Source of the DNA: JAHBVL01 sp964461025
Lineage (GTDB): Bacteria; Chloroflexota; Chloroflexia; Thermomicrobiales; UBA6265
Length of the DNA stretch: 20,483 nucleotides
Assembly: GCA_964461025.1 (NCBI GenBank)
Contig: CAYWSE010000069.1
Span: 1-20,483 of the forward strand
Direction of reading: 5' to 3'
The position numbers and the translations under genes are program-made. The notes under the pieces were generated by a model. It saw only the letters and a program-made list of their open reading frames with translations, searched no databases and was not told the origin of the DNA. Each line of letters starts with the position of its first letter. Within the stretch, counting starts at the first letter, position 1. Shown in pieces: positions 6,559 to 13,503 of the stretch.

Positions 6559-9321
6559 GTGACACCACTCTCAGACGCAAACCCTACTGACGCCGCGCCG
6601 ACGATTATGCTCGTCGATGGCTACGGATTGATCTTTCGCGCGTTTTTTGCGATCCAGAGTCCGATGTCGACTTCAGAAGGCGAACCAACCAACGCCGTCT
6701 ATGGTTTCGCTTCGATGCTCTTCAATTTGCTCAACAATATGAAGCCGGAATTCGCCATTGTCGCGCTGGAAAGCGGCAAGACCTTTCGGCATGACGTATT
6801 CGCCGACTACAAGGCGACGCGCGCTGAGTTTCCGCCCGAGCTGCGGAGTCAGGTGGTGCGCATTCGCGAGCTGATCGACGCGCTCAACATCCCGATTGTC
6901 GAGCGGGACAACTACGAAGCAGACGATGTGATCGGCAGTCTCTCGAAAACGTTTGCGGCGGACGGGATCAATGTCGCGGTGCTGACCGGCGATACCGATC
7001 TCCTGCAGCTGGTCGGCGACCGGGTCGACGTCTACCTCCCCGGCGTCAAGCGGTTCGACGAGCTGCGGCGATACGATCGTGATGCGGTGGTCGAACGCTA
7101 CTCATTTGGTCCGGAGTTCGTGCCCGATTACAAAGCGCTCGTCGGCGACACGTCGGACAACATTCCGGGCGTGCCGGGCATCGGCGAGAAGTCCGCCAAG
7201 GCATTGATCAACCAGTTTGGACCAGTCGAAGCGATTTTCCAGCATGTCGATGAGATCACACCGACCCGCGCCCAGAACGCGTTGCGCGGCAATGATGAGC
7301 TCGCGCATCGAAGCAAGATGCTGGCAACGATCGTTCGCGACCTGGAGATCGACCTGCCGATCGAACAGGCGAGGATGCGGAATTTCGATCGCGAACAGTT
7401 GGTCGGACTCCTGCGCGACCTGGGCTTCCGGTCGCTGCTCAACCGGCTGCCGGATACCGAAGTTGCTCCGGAGGTCGTCGCAGACGTGCGCGACGCGGTG
7501 CAACGAAGGTTGATTGCGAATGAAGCGGATCTGCGATCGTTTCTCGATCAGGCTCGGCAGTCACGCCTGCTGGCGATCGATGTGGAGACGACATCGCAGG
7601 ACCCGATGATGGCGAGGCTCGTCGGCATCGCGCTCGCGTGGTCGACTTCCGAGAGTGCCTACGTGCCGGTCGGGCATCAGAGCGGCAGCGGCCAGCTCGC
7701 GGTGGAGGTCGTCGCGCCGATTCTGCAAGCCGTGCTCGACGATCCTGAAATCACCGTTGTGGCGCATCACGGCAAATATGACGCGACAGTCCTCGAGCGC
7801 GCCGGCATCCCGATCAACCATCTCGATTTCGACACGATGATCGCCGCGTATCTGATCGGTGAAACGTCGATCGGGTTGAAGGACCTCGCGTTCCGCCGTC
7901 TCGGATTCGAGATGACCGAAATTGCGTCGCTGATCGGCAGCGGACGCAGTCAGATGACAATGGATCTGGTGTCCGCTGACGAAGCGGGCGATTACGCCTG
8001 CCGGGATGTCGAAGCGACCCTGGGACTCTACGCTCAATATCAGACAGAGCTTGACGACCGCCAGCTGCGGCCGCTCTTCACGGACATCGAAATGCCGCTC
8101 GTGCCGGTGCTCTGCAGCATGGAACAGGCCGGTGTGGCGATTGATGTCGAGTTCCTGAACTCGTTCGCCAGTGAGATCAGGCATCTCATGCATGAGGCAG
8201 AGCTTTCGATCTTCCAGCAGGCAGGACAGTCGTTCAACATCAATTCCACCAAGAAGCTCGCGTCGGTGCTCTTCGAAGACCTCGGTCTGCCGTCAGGGAG
8301 GAAAACGAAAACGGGCTACTCGGTCGATCAGCAGGTCCTGGAGAATCTGCGCAACGAGCACGCCATCGTCGAGCAAATCCTCGAATACCGCTCACTCGGT
8401 AAGCTGCTTTCGACCTATGTCGAAGCGCTGCCAGCTCAGGTTCTGGAGGAAACGGGACGAGTGCACACGTCGTACAACCAGACGGTCGCGGCAACGGGGA
8501 GGCTGTCGTCGCAAAACCCGAATCTCCAGAACATTCCTATCCGAACCGAAATGGGCCGTAGGGTACGGCAGGCGTTTATCGCCGACGAACGCGAGGGCAA
8601 ACGCCTCTTCGACAATGCCACGTTGCTGGCGGCGGATTACTCCCAGATCGAGCTGAGACTGGCAGCCCACTTGAGTCAGGAGCCGTTCCTTCTCGACGCG
8701 TTCAATCGCGGCGAGGACATCCACCGGGCGACAGCCGGTCTGGTCTATGGCGTGCCGGCCGACGAGGTCACGAGTGACATGCGACGCGTCGCCAAAACGG
8801 TCAATTTCGGCCTGCTCTATGGCATGCAGGCGTTTGGACTTTCGCGCGACACCGGACTGAGCCGGGCAGATTCGCAGAAGTTCATTCAGGATTACTGGTC
8901 GCGGCTGCCACTGGTTCGCAAATATCTCGATGAAACGATCGCCTTCGGTGTGCAACATGGCTACGTGCAGACCGTCAATGGGAGGCGGCGTTTGTTGCCC
9001 GATCTGACATCTTCGAATCCGGCGCGCCGTGCCGGCGCCGAACGAATGGCGATCAATATGCCAGTGCAGGGAACGGCCGCCGACATCATGAAGATCGCGA
9101 TGATCGCCGCACACAAGCGGATCACCGACGAGAAACTGCCGGCCCGCATCATTTTGCAGGTGCACGACGAGCTCGTCGTCGAGCTCGACAGGTCGGCGCT
9201 GCAGGAAACAGCCAGCGTCTTGCGCGAATCGATGGAGTCGGCAATGGCACTGTCGGTGCCGCTGCTGACCGAAATGCAAACGGGGCAAAACTGGTCGGAA
9301 ATGGAAGAAATCACGCTCTGA
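6559..9321 (+). CDS. polA: DNA polymerase I with active-looking 5'-3' and 3'-5' exonucleases
   Basis: Repair and Okazaki-fragment polymerase. Residue numbers here count from an upstream in-frame GTG at 6514. The 5'-3' nuclease spans about 30-310 (LVDGYGL, NYEADDVIG, the helix-turn region GDTSDNIPGVPGIGEKSAK). The proofreading domain keeps its metal ligands: DVET (D356/E358), HGKYD (D423) and YACRD (Y494/D498), unlike Taq. The polymerase domain has motif A DYSQIELRLA (708-717), motif B KTVNFGLLYG (761-770, with Phe765 at the dNTP-selectivity site) and motif C QVHDELV (882-888). Start choice: GTG 6559 has AGGGAA 5 nt upstream; ATG 6535 and GTG 6514 are in frame but lack a ribosome site. The product is 920 residues from 6559. 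Confidence 0.95.
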   Translation: MTPLSDANPTDAAPTIMLVDGYGLIFRAFFAIQSPMSTSEGEPTNAVYGFASMLFNLLNNMKPEFAIVALESGKTFRHDVFADYKATRAEFPPELRSQVVRIRELIDALNIPIVERDNYEADDVIGSLSKTFAADGINVAVLTGDTDLLQLVGDRVDVYLPGVKRFDELRRYDRDAVVERYSFGPEFVPDYKALVGDTSDNIPGVPGIGEKSAKALINQFGPVEAIFQHVDEITPTRAQNALRGNDELAHRSKMLATIVRDLEIDLPIEQARMRNFDREQLVGLLRDLGFRSLLNRLPDTEVAPEVVADVRDAVQRRLIANEADLRSFLDQARQSRLLAIDVETTSQDPMMARLVGIALAWSTSESAYVPVGHQSGSGQLAVEVVAPILQAVLDDPEITVVAHHGKYDATVLERAGIPINHLDFDTMIAAYLIGETSIGLKDLAFRRLGFEMTEIASLIGSGRSQMTMDLVSADEAGDYACRDVEATLGLYAQYQTELDDRQLRPLFTDIEMPLVPVLCSMEQAGVAIDVEFLNSFASEIRHLMHEAELSIFQQAGQSFNINSTKKLASVLFEDLGLPSGRKTKTGYSVDQQVLENLRNEHAIVEQILEYRSLGKLLSTYVEALPAQVLEETGRVHTSYNQTVAATGRLSSQNPNLQNIPIRTEMGRRVRQAFIADEREGKRLFDNATLLAADYSQIELRLAAHLSQEPFLLDAFNRGEDIHRATAGLVYGVPADEVTSDMRRVAKTVNFGLLYGMQAFGLSRDTGLSRADSQKFIQDYWSRLPLVRKYLDETIAFGVQHGYVQTVNGRRRLLPDLTSSNPARRAGAERMAINMPVQGTAADIMKIAMIAAHKRITDEKLPARIILQVHDELVVELDRSALQETASVLRESMESAMALSVPLLTEMQTGQNWSEMEEITL

Positions 9322-9344
9322 CCGGTGGTGCGACATTGCGGAAA

Positions 9345-9373
9345 TTGAGCGACGGCTGAGAGGAACGTAGAAT
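9345..9373 (+). promoter_or_regulatory. Promoter of the FmdB-family gene
   Basis: TTGAGC (9345-9350), a 17-nt spacer, then TAGAAT (9368-9373). This is the best-formed sigma70-type promoter in the window. It lies between the polA stop and the zinc-ribbon gene, with a predicted start near 9380 and a leader of about 40 nt. Confidence 0.65.
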
Positions 9374-9419
9374 TAGCGCATTGAGAATGTCATCACCGAT
9401 TCCATGGAGTCTCTTCTGA

Positions 9420-9749
9420 ATGCCAACGTATCACTATCGATGTTCAGCCTGCGGCCACGAGTTCGACCAGTTTCAGAAGTTCGCGGAGGAGCCGCTGACG
9501 AATTGCCCAGAGTGCGAGGGAGCGATCAGGCGCGTCGTGCAACCGGTCGGGATCGTCTTCAAGGGGTCGGGTTGGTACATCACGGACAGTCGTGATTCGA
9601 AAACGGGCGCGTCGAAGTCCGAGTCGACCGAGTCAGCCAAACCGAAGGAAAGTGATTCCAAGAAGAGCACCGAAGCCACCAAGCCTGCCGCCGAAGCCGC
9701 GTCGAAGGAAAAGGCCGTGGCCTCTACCGCGAGTTCGAGCAGCACATGA
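9420..9749 (+). CDS. FmdB-family zinc-ribbon protein with low-complexity tail
   Basis: A 109-residue protein of the FmdB family, named after a putative regulator of formamidase genes; the real function of the family is not established. The zinc ribbon has CSAC (Cys8, Cys11) and CPEC (Cys29, Cys32), followed by the family motif GIVFKGSGWYITDSR (44-58). From about residue 59 the sequence becomes a Ser/Lys/Ala/Glu/Thr-rich, probably disordered tail of about 50 residues with no aromatic residues. The start ATG has GGAG about 10 nt upstream. It has its own promoter between polA and cysE. A role in regulation or in nucleic-acid binding would be a guess. Confidence 0.85.
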   Translation: MPTYHYRCSACGHEFDQFQKFAEEPLTNCPECEGAIRRVVQPVGIVFKGSGWYITDSRDSKTGASKSESTESAKPKESDSKKSTEATKPAAEAASKEKAVASTASSSST

Positions 9750-9773
9750 CCGTTCCGTCGTCACATAGCCTGC

Positions 9774-9898
9774 GAGAATCCGGGCTTCTCATTAAACGAG
9801 GCTCTTGCTCCTGTCCCGGGGGCGCCTGAAGCGCGCCCCTGCTCACAGCTGACGCCCAGTTCAGCGTGATCATCGACCCGGGTGAGGGCGAGCCCGGG
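9774..9898 (+). promoter_or_regulatory. Hairpin-rich 5' leader of the cysE-cysS-rlmB operon (candidate cis-regulatory RNA)
   Basis: Four possible stems lie in a row. They are GAGAA/TTCTC (9774-9778 with 9786-9790), GGGGCGC/GCGCCCC (9819-9825 with 9833-9839), GCTGA/TCAGC (9848-9852 with 9861-9865) and CCCGGG/CCCGGG (9877-9882 with 9893-9898). The last ends 8 nt before the cysE ribosome site GGAG (9906-9909). The loop of the first stem, CCGGGC (9780-9785), can pair with GCCCGG (9892-9897), which would disrupt the last stem. A T-box consensus was looked for and not seen. No ligand or mechanism is recognised. Confidence 0.35.
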
Positions 9899-9915
9899 CA
9901 ACGACGGAGCACGGA

Positions 9916-10581
9916 ATGAGCATCTCCGAAGACATACAGACCATCAAACAACGCGATCCCGCGGCGCGATCGACACTGGAAATCGTGCTGGTCTATCCTG
10001 GATTTCACGCACTCCAGCTGCACAAGATCGCACATTCTCTGCATACGCAGGGGTTCAAATTGCCGGCACGAATCGTGAGCCACCTTTCGCGCTTTCTGAC
10101 CGGCATCGAGATTCATCCCGGCGCGCAGATCGGGGAGCGGTTCTTCATCGATCATGGCATGGGTGTGGTCATCGGAGAGACGTCGATCATCGGCGACGAC
10201 GTGACCCTCTATCAGGGCGTGACGCTCGGAGGCACCGGCAAGGAGCGCGGCAAGCGTCACCCGACGCTCGGCAACGATGTCATCGTTGGCGTCGGCGCCA
10301 AAGTGCTGGGTGACGTGACGATCGGCGATCACGCACGGATCGGCGGCGGCGCGGTGGTGTTGCGCGATGTTCCAGCAAACACCACCGCGGTCGGCATTCC
10401 GGCCCGGGCTGTCGCTTGGACCGATCCCAAATCAGGTGAGATCCGCCGGGTGGAAACGCTTCCCGATCCCCAACGGGATGCCGTGACCGCGTTGACCCAG
10501 CGGGTCGAAGAGCTCGAAGACGCGATTCGGCAATTGCGAATGCGAGAAGAACGCAAGGTGATCGATGAGGTGAGACGGTGA
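9916..10581 (+). CDS. cysE: Serine O-acetyltransferase
   Basis: Transfers acetyl from acetyl-CoA to L-serine, giving O-acetylserine, the committed step to cysteine. The 221-residue protein has a short helical N-terminus and left-handed beta-helix hexapeptide repeats (about 64-165). The catalytic histidine motif is FFIDHGMGVVIGET (His80), and the conserved GKRHPTLG (His115) and GIPAR (160-164) are present. It is shorter than the enterobacterial enzyme at its N-terminus, as in many Gram-positive homologues. Residues about 188-220 form a charged helix, probably coiled coil. The C-terminus ends in Arg rather than the Ile that E. coli CysE inserts into CysK. GGAG lies 6 nt upstream of the ATG. Its stop overlaps the cysS start as GTGA. 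Confidence 0.95.
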   Translation: MSISEDIQTIKQRDPAARSTLEIVLVYPGFHALQLHKIAHSLHTQGFKLPARIVSHLSRFLTGIEIHPGAQIGERFFIDHGMGVVIGETSIIGDDVTLYQGVTLGGTGKERGKRHPTLGNDVIVGVGAKVLGDVTIGDHARIGGGAVVLRDVPANTTAVGIPARAVAWTDPKSGEIRRVETLPDPQRDAVTALTQRVEELEDAIRQLRMREERKVIDEVRR

Positions 10582-11990
10582 CGGACCCGGCATTGCGCAT
10601 CTACAGCACACTCACCCGCACAGTCGAGCCATTCGAGACGATCGAACCCGGCGTCGTTCGCATGTATGTCTGTGGTGTCACGCCGTATGCCAGCGCCCAC
10701 ATCGGTCATGGCATGTCGGTGATCGTTTTCGACATGATCCGGCGATATCTGGAACATCGAGGCTATGAAGTCCGCCACGTGCAGAACTTCACCGACATCG
10801 ACGACAAGATCATTTTGCGGGCGAACCGGGAAGGAATCGCCGCCAACGAGCTGACCGAGATGCTGATCGGTCACTGGCACGAGGAAACCGGCGCTCTGAA
10901 TGTGTTGCCGGCGACCGTCTATCCGCAAGCGACGCTTGAGATTCCCGAGATCATCGATATGATCAGTGGACTGATCGAGAAGGGACACGCCTACGAGCAG
11001 GATGGCGACGTCTACTTCCGGGTGAGATCGTTCCGGGAGTACGGCAAGCTGTCACGGCGGTCGGTCGACGAAATGATCTCCGGGGCGCGCATCGAAATCG
11101 ACGAACGGAAGGAAGACCCGCTCGATTTCGCGCTCTGGAAGTCCGCCAAACCAGGCGAACCGCATTGGCCAAGTCCCTGGAGCGACGGCCGGCCCGGTTG
11201 GCACATCGAGTGCTCGGCCATGTGCACGCATCATCTCGACGGGCTGGTCGACATCCATGGCGGCGGCACCGATCTGATCTTCCCTCACCACGAGAATGAG
11301 ATCGCTCAATCGGAAGCGTTCTTGGGCGAAGCGCCTTTTGCCCGGTACTGGCTGCACAACGGATTGCTCCAGCTCGGCGGCGACAAGATGTCGAAGTCGA
11401 TCGGCAACATCGTCAGCATCAGGGAGCTGCTCGATCGCAATCTCGGCGATGCCTTCCGGCTGATGGTGCTGCAGTCACACTATCGTTCCCCGTTGACCTA
11501 TACCGAAGAGTCACTGATGGCGGCGCAGCGTGGTCTGGAGCGACTCAGGGGCGCGGCCACCGCGCAAGCTCAGCCGGGCGATGGCGCTGAATCGGCGGTT
11601 GCCTCGGAGTTGACCGATGCGATCGCCACCGCTGATGCGTTGTTCCACGAAGCGATGGACGATGATTTCGACTCGCCGCGAGCGATAGCCGCACTGTTTG
11701 ATCTGGGACGAGCCATTAACCGGGCCCGCGATGCCGGAACCGGCACGAGCAACCTGCAACAGGGTCAGGATGCGCTGATCGGTCTCGGTTCCGTTCTGGG
11801 ACTGCGGCTCGATGTTGGCGGCAGCTCATTGGGTGAAGCGGGACCGTATATCGATCTTCTGGTGCGTGTCCGTGACGAATTGCGCGTCGCCAAACAATGG
11901 GCGCTGGCCGATCAGATTCGCGATGCGCTTGCCGAACAGGGAATTGAGATTGCGGACGGACCACAAGCGTCGACCTGGCGCAAAGCCTGA
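10578..11990 (+). CDS. cysS: Cysteinyl-tRNA synthetase
   Basis: Charges tRNA-Cys with cysteine. The 470-residue class I synthetase has the HIGH motif as HIGHG (41-45) and the KMSKS loop at 270-274. Zinc ligands fit Cys32 (VCGVTPY), Cys212 (IECSAMC), His237 and Glu241 (FPHHENE). Length is normal. The start is GTG at 10578, overlapping the cysE stop by 4 nt, with the strong ribosome site GAGGTGA (10567-10573) inside cysE. The cysE-cysS pairing couples cysteine synthesis with its use and is also common in Firmicutes. Confidence 0.97.
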   Translation: MTDPALRIYSTLTRTVEPFETIEPGVVRMYVCGVTPYASAHIGHGMSVIVFDMIRRYLEHRGYEVRHVQNFTDIDDKIILRANREGIAANELTEMLIGHWHEETGALNVLPATVYPQATLEIPEIIDMISGLIEKGHAYEQDGDVYFRVRSFREYGKLSRRSVDEMISGARIEIDERKEDPLDFALWKSAKPGEPHWPSPWSDGRPGWHIECSAMCTHHLDGLVDIHGGGTDLIFPHHENEIAQSEAFLGEAPFARYWLHNGLLQLGGDKMSKSIGNIVSIRELLDRNLGDAFRLMVLQSHYRSPLTYTEESLMAAQRGLERLRGAATAQAQPGDGAESAVASELTDAIATADALFHEAMDDDFDSPRAIAALFDLGRAINRARDAGTGTSNLQQGQDALIGLGSVLGLRLDVGGSSLGEAGPYIDLLVRVRDELRVAKQWALADQIRDALAEQGIEIADGPQASTWRKA

Positions 11991-12762
11991 GCAGCGAGGC
12001 GTTTCGGCGGGAAATGGCGAGATCCTCTACGGAAGAAACGCCGTTGCCGAAGCGCTGAATGGAAGACGCATGCACCGGCGGTTGATCGTGGCGGAAGGCA
12101 TCCGTTGGGATGCCCGCATGCAGCGCATGCGTTCAGACGCGGAGCGGCTCGGGGTGCCGATGGACACCGCGCCACGCCTTCTCCTCGACGACACCATCGG
12201 TGGCGGCAGACACCAGGGTGTGTTGTTGTTGACGAGCCGGTACCCCTATGCCGATCTCGACGCCTTACTCGAAAGCGCTAGACCCGTTCTGGTGCTCGAT
12301 CATCTTCAGGATCCGCAGAATGTCGGTTCTTTGCTGAGAACGGCTGAGGCATTCGGCGTTCCGAATGTGATCTTGCCGAAGGACCGTTCCGCCGAGATCA
12401 CGCCATCGGTCGTCAACGCCTCCGCCGGCGCCGTCGAGCAGCTGAGGGTCGCACAGGAAACGAACATATCGCGTGCTCTGCAAAGCTTGAAGAAGCGCGG
12501 TTACTGGATTGTCGGTCTCGACAACGCGCCCGATGCGGTTTCGCTCGAAGCGATCGATGTGCCGATTCCCTTCGGTCTGGTGGTCGGCGCAGAAGGTTCA
12601 GGGCTCTCGCAGGCTGCCACAAGTCACTGCGATTATGTCGCCCGGATCGATCAGGCAGGAACGATCGAGTCGCTGAACGCGGCGGTGGCAGGGTCGATTG
12701 CGCTGTTCTGGTTGACGCACGACATCCGAAATCCGGGCGATGTTGCGGCTGAAACGGCATAA
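11950..12762 (+). CDS. rlmB: 23S rRNA (guanosine-2'-O-)-methyltransferase RlmB (SpoU/TrmH family)
   Basis: SPOUT-class methyltransferase predicted to methylate the 2'-O of a guanosine in 23S rRNA using S-adenosylmethionine. An N-terminal substrate-binding part begins at EILYGRNAVAEAL. The catalytic domain then has motif 1 DPQNVGSLLRTAEAFG, motif 2 GLVVGAEGSGLS and motif 3 IESLNAAVAGSIALFW, which form the trefoil-knot cofactor site. The start is uncertain: TTG at 11950 has AGGGA 7 nt upstream and gives 270 residues, overlapping cysS by 41 nt; ATG at 11923 is in frame without a ribosome site. It closes the cysE-cysS-rlmB run. The Firmicutes version of this cluster usually has mrnC between cysS and rlmB, which is absent here. 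Confidence 0.9.
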   Translation: MRTDHKRRPGAKPEQRGVSAGNGEILYGRNAVAEALNGRRMHRRLIVAEGIRWDARMQRMRSDAERLGVPMDTAPRLLLDDTIGGGRHQGVLLLTSRYPYADLDALLESARPVLVLDHLQDPQNVGSLLRTAEAFGVPNVILPKDRSAEITPSVVNASAGAVEQLRVAQETNISRALQSLKKRGYWIVGLDNAPDAVSLEAIDVPIPFGLVVGAEGSGLSQAATSHCDYVARIDQAGTIESLNAAVAGSIALFWLTHDIRNPGDVAAETA

Positions 12763-12766
12763 ACGG

Positions 12767-12772
12767 TATAGT
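12767..12772 (+). promoter_or_regulatory. Possible -10 of the rplI promoter
   Basis: TATAGT lies just after the rlmB stop. TTGCGG (12742-12747) is a candidate -35 at a longish 19-nt spacing. The predicted start near 12779 would place the palindrome at 12789 inside the leader. Confidence 0.45.
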
Positions 12773-12788
12773 TACAGAGGAATTCTCA

Positions 12789-12827
12789 CGTGTACGTACA
12801 CGATCTCCCCTTTCTGGAAACCCAGAA
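12789..12827 (+). promoter_or_regulatory. rplI leader: 14-bp perfect palindrome plus adjacent hairpin
   Basis: CGTGTACGTACACG (12789-12802) is a perfect 14-bp palindrome. As RNA it would be a 5-bp stem with an ACGT loop. Ten bases later TTCTGG-AAAC-CCAGAA (12812-12827) forms a perfect 6-bp stem with a 4-nt loop. Both lie between the candidate -10 and the rplI ribosome site at 12842-12845. They could be an operator or a ribosomal-protein leader. Confidence 0.45.
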
Positions 12828-12851
12828 CTCTTGTGTTATGGAAGGCATCCA

Positions 12852-13376
12852 ATGAAGGTCATTTTGCGTCAAGATGTTGAATCGCTCGGCGAGGCCGGTG
12901 AAGTCAAAAATGTTTCTGATGGCTATGCGCGGAATTATCTGATTCCCAAGGGCTTCGCAATCCTGGCGACGCCGGGTGAGCTGAAGGTTCTCGCCGAGAA
13001 CCAGAAAGTGCGCGACCGCAAGATCGCCCATCAGGAGCAGGACCTGCAGGAGCTGGCCGATCGCATTGGCACGATCACGCTCGAGTTCGAGGCGCGGGCT
13101 GGTAGCTCGGGACGGTTGTTCGGTTCGGTCACGGCCGGCGACATCGCCGACAAGCTCAGCGGAGAAGTGAAGCACGAGATCGATCGCCGCAAGATCGTGC
13201 TCGATGAGCCGATTCGCACCTCCGGTCAGCACAAGGTGACCGTCGCTCTGGTCGGCAAGCTGAAGCCGGTGATCACGGTGGTTGTCAACGGTCTGGTCGA
13301 CGAGTCGGAAGAGGCCGAAGAGGTCGCCGAAGCTGCGGCCGATGAGGTCGTCGAGGCCGAGGCGAGTGTCGCCTGA
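12852..13376 (+). CDS. rplI: 50S ribosomal protein L9 with acidic C-terminal extension
   Basis: Structural protein of the large ribosomal subunit that binds 23S rRNA at the base of the L1 stalk. The L9 signature is plain: VILRQDVESLGEAGEVKNV then GYARNYLIPKGFA in the first 37 residues. The long linking helix and the C-terminal domain follow up to about residue 149. Residues 150-174 add an Ala/Glu/Val-rich acidic tail beyond the usual length of about 148. ATG 12852 was preferred over an in-frame ATG seven codons earlier because the L9 sequence begins MKVILRQ and AAGG lies 6 nt upstream. It is followed by dnaB, a common bacterial pairing. Confidence 0.97.
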   Translation: MKVILRQDVESLGEAGEVKNVSDGYARNYLIPKGFAILATPGELKVLAENQKVRDRKIAHQEQDLQELADRIGTITLEFEARAGSSGRLFGSVTAGDIADKLSGEVKHEIDRRKIVLDEPIRTSGQHKVTVALVGKLKPVITVVVNGLVDESEEAEEVAEAAADEVVEAEASVA

Positions 13377-13408
13377 TTTCGCGCTGAGCGCGAAACTCAA
13401 CGGTTGAG
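13377..13408 (+). other. Tandem hairpins directly after the rplI stop
   Basis: TTTCGCGC-TGA-GCGCGAAA (13377-13395) is a perfect 8-bp stem starting at the base after the rplI stop codon. It is followed at once by CTCAA-CGG-TTGAG (13396-13408). No U-tract follows, so it is not a standard intrinsic terminator. It may attenuate transcription, protect the rplI 3' end, or be an RNA-processing site before dnaB. Confidence 0.5.
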
Positions 13409-13484
13409 CAACTCCTGCTACACTGACAGCAATACCGGTCATCGCACGTCCCATCCGGCACTCCCGCTGACCGGTCAGTTGCTC
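13406..13484 (+). promoter_or_regulatory. Nested inverted repeats upstream of dnaB (candidate three-way-junction RNA or operator)
   Basis: Outer arms GAGCAACT (13406-13413) and AGTTGCTC (13477-13484) pair over 8 bp. Inside, ACCGGTCA (13434-13441) pairs with TGACCGGT (13468-13475), also 8 bp, with one unpaired base between the two stems on the 3' side. TGCT/AGCA (13416-13419 with 13428-13431) can form a third helix. At the DNA level CTGACCGGTCAG (13467-13478) is a 12-bp palindrome. The structure ends 11 nt before the dnaB ribosome site GGAG (13496-13499). An extended -10, TGCTACACT at 13416-13424, overlaps it. Confidence 0.4.
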
Positions 13485-13503
13485 CTTCCCGCACTGGAGC
13501 CGA

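Noticed and set aside
8392..9336. Long minus-strand open frame opposite the polA polymerase domain
   Set aside because: Antisense to conserved polymerase motifs, His- and Arg-rich, no family resemblance.
9750..9915. T-box leader for the cysteine operon
   Set aside because: No T-box consensus (of the TGGNACCGCG type) and no convincing specifier loop; only simple stems were found.
13377..13395. Intrinsic terminator after rplI
   Set aside because: The stem is perfect but no run of T residues follows, so the terminator label was not used.
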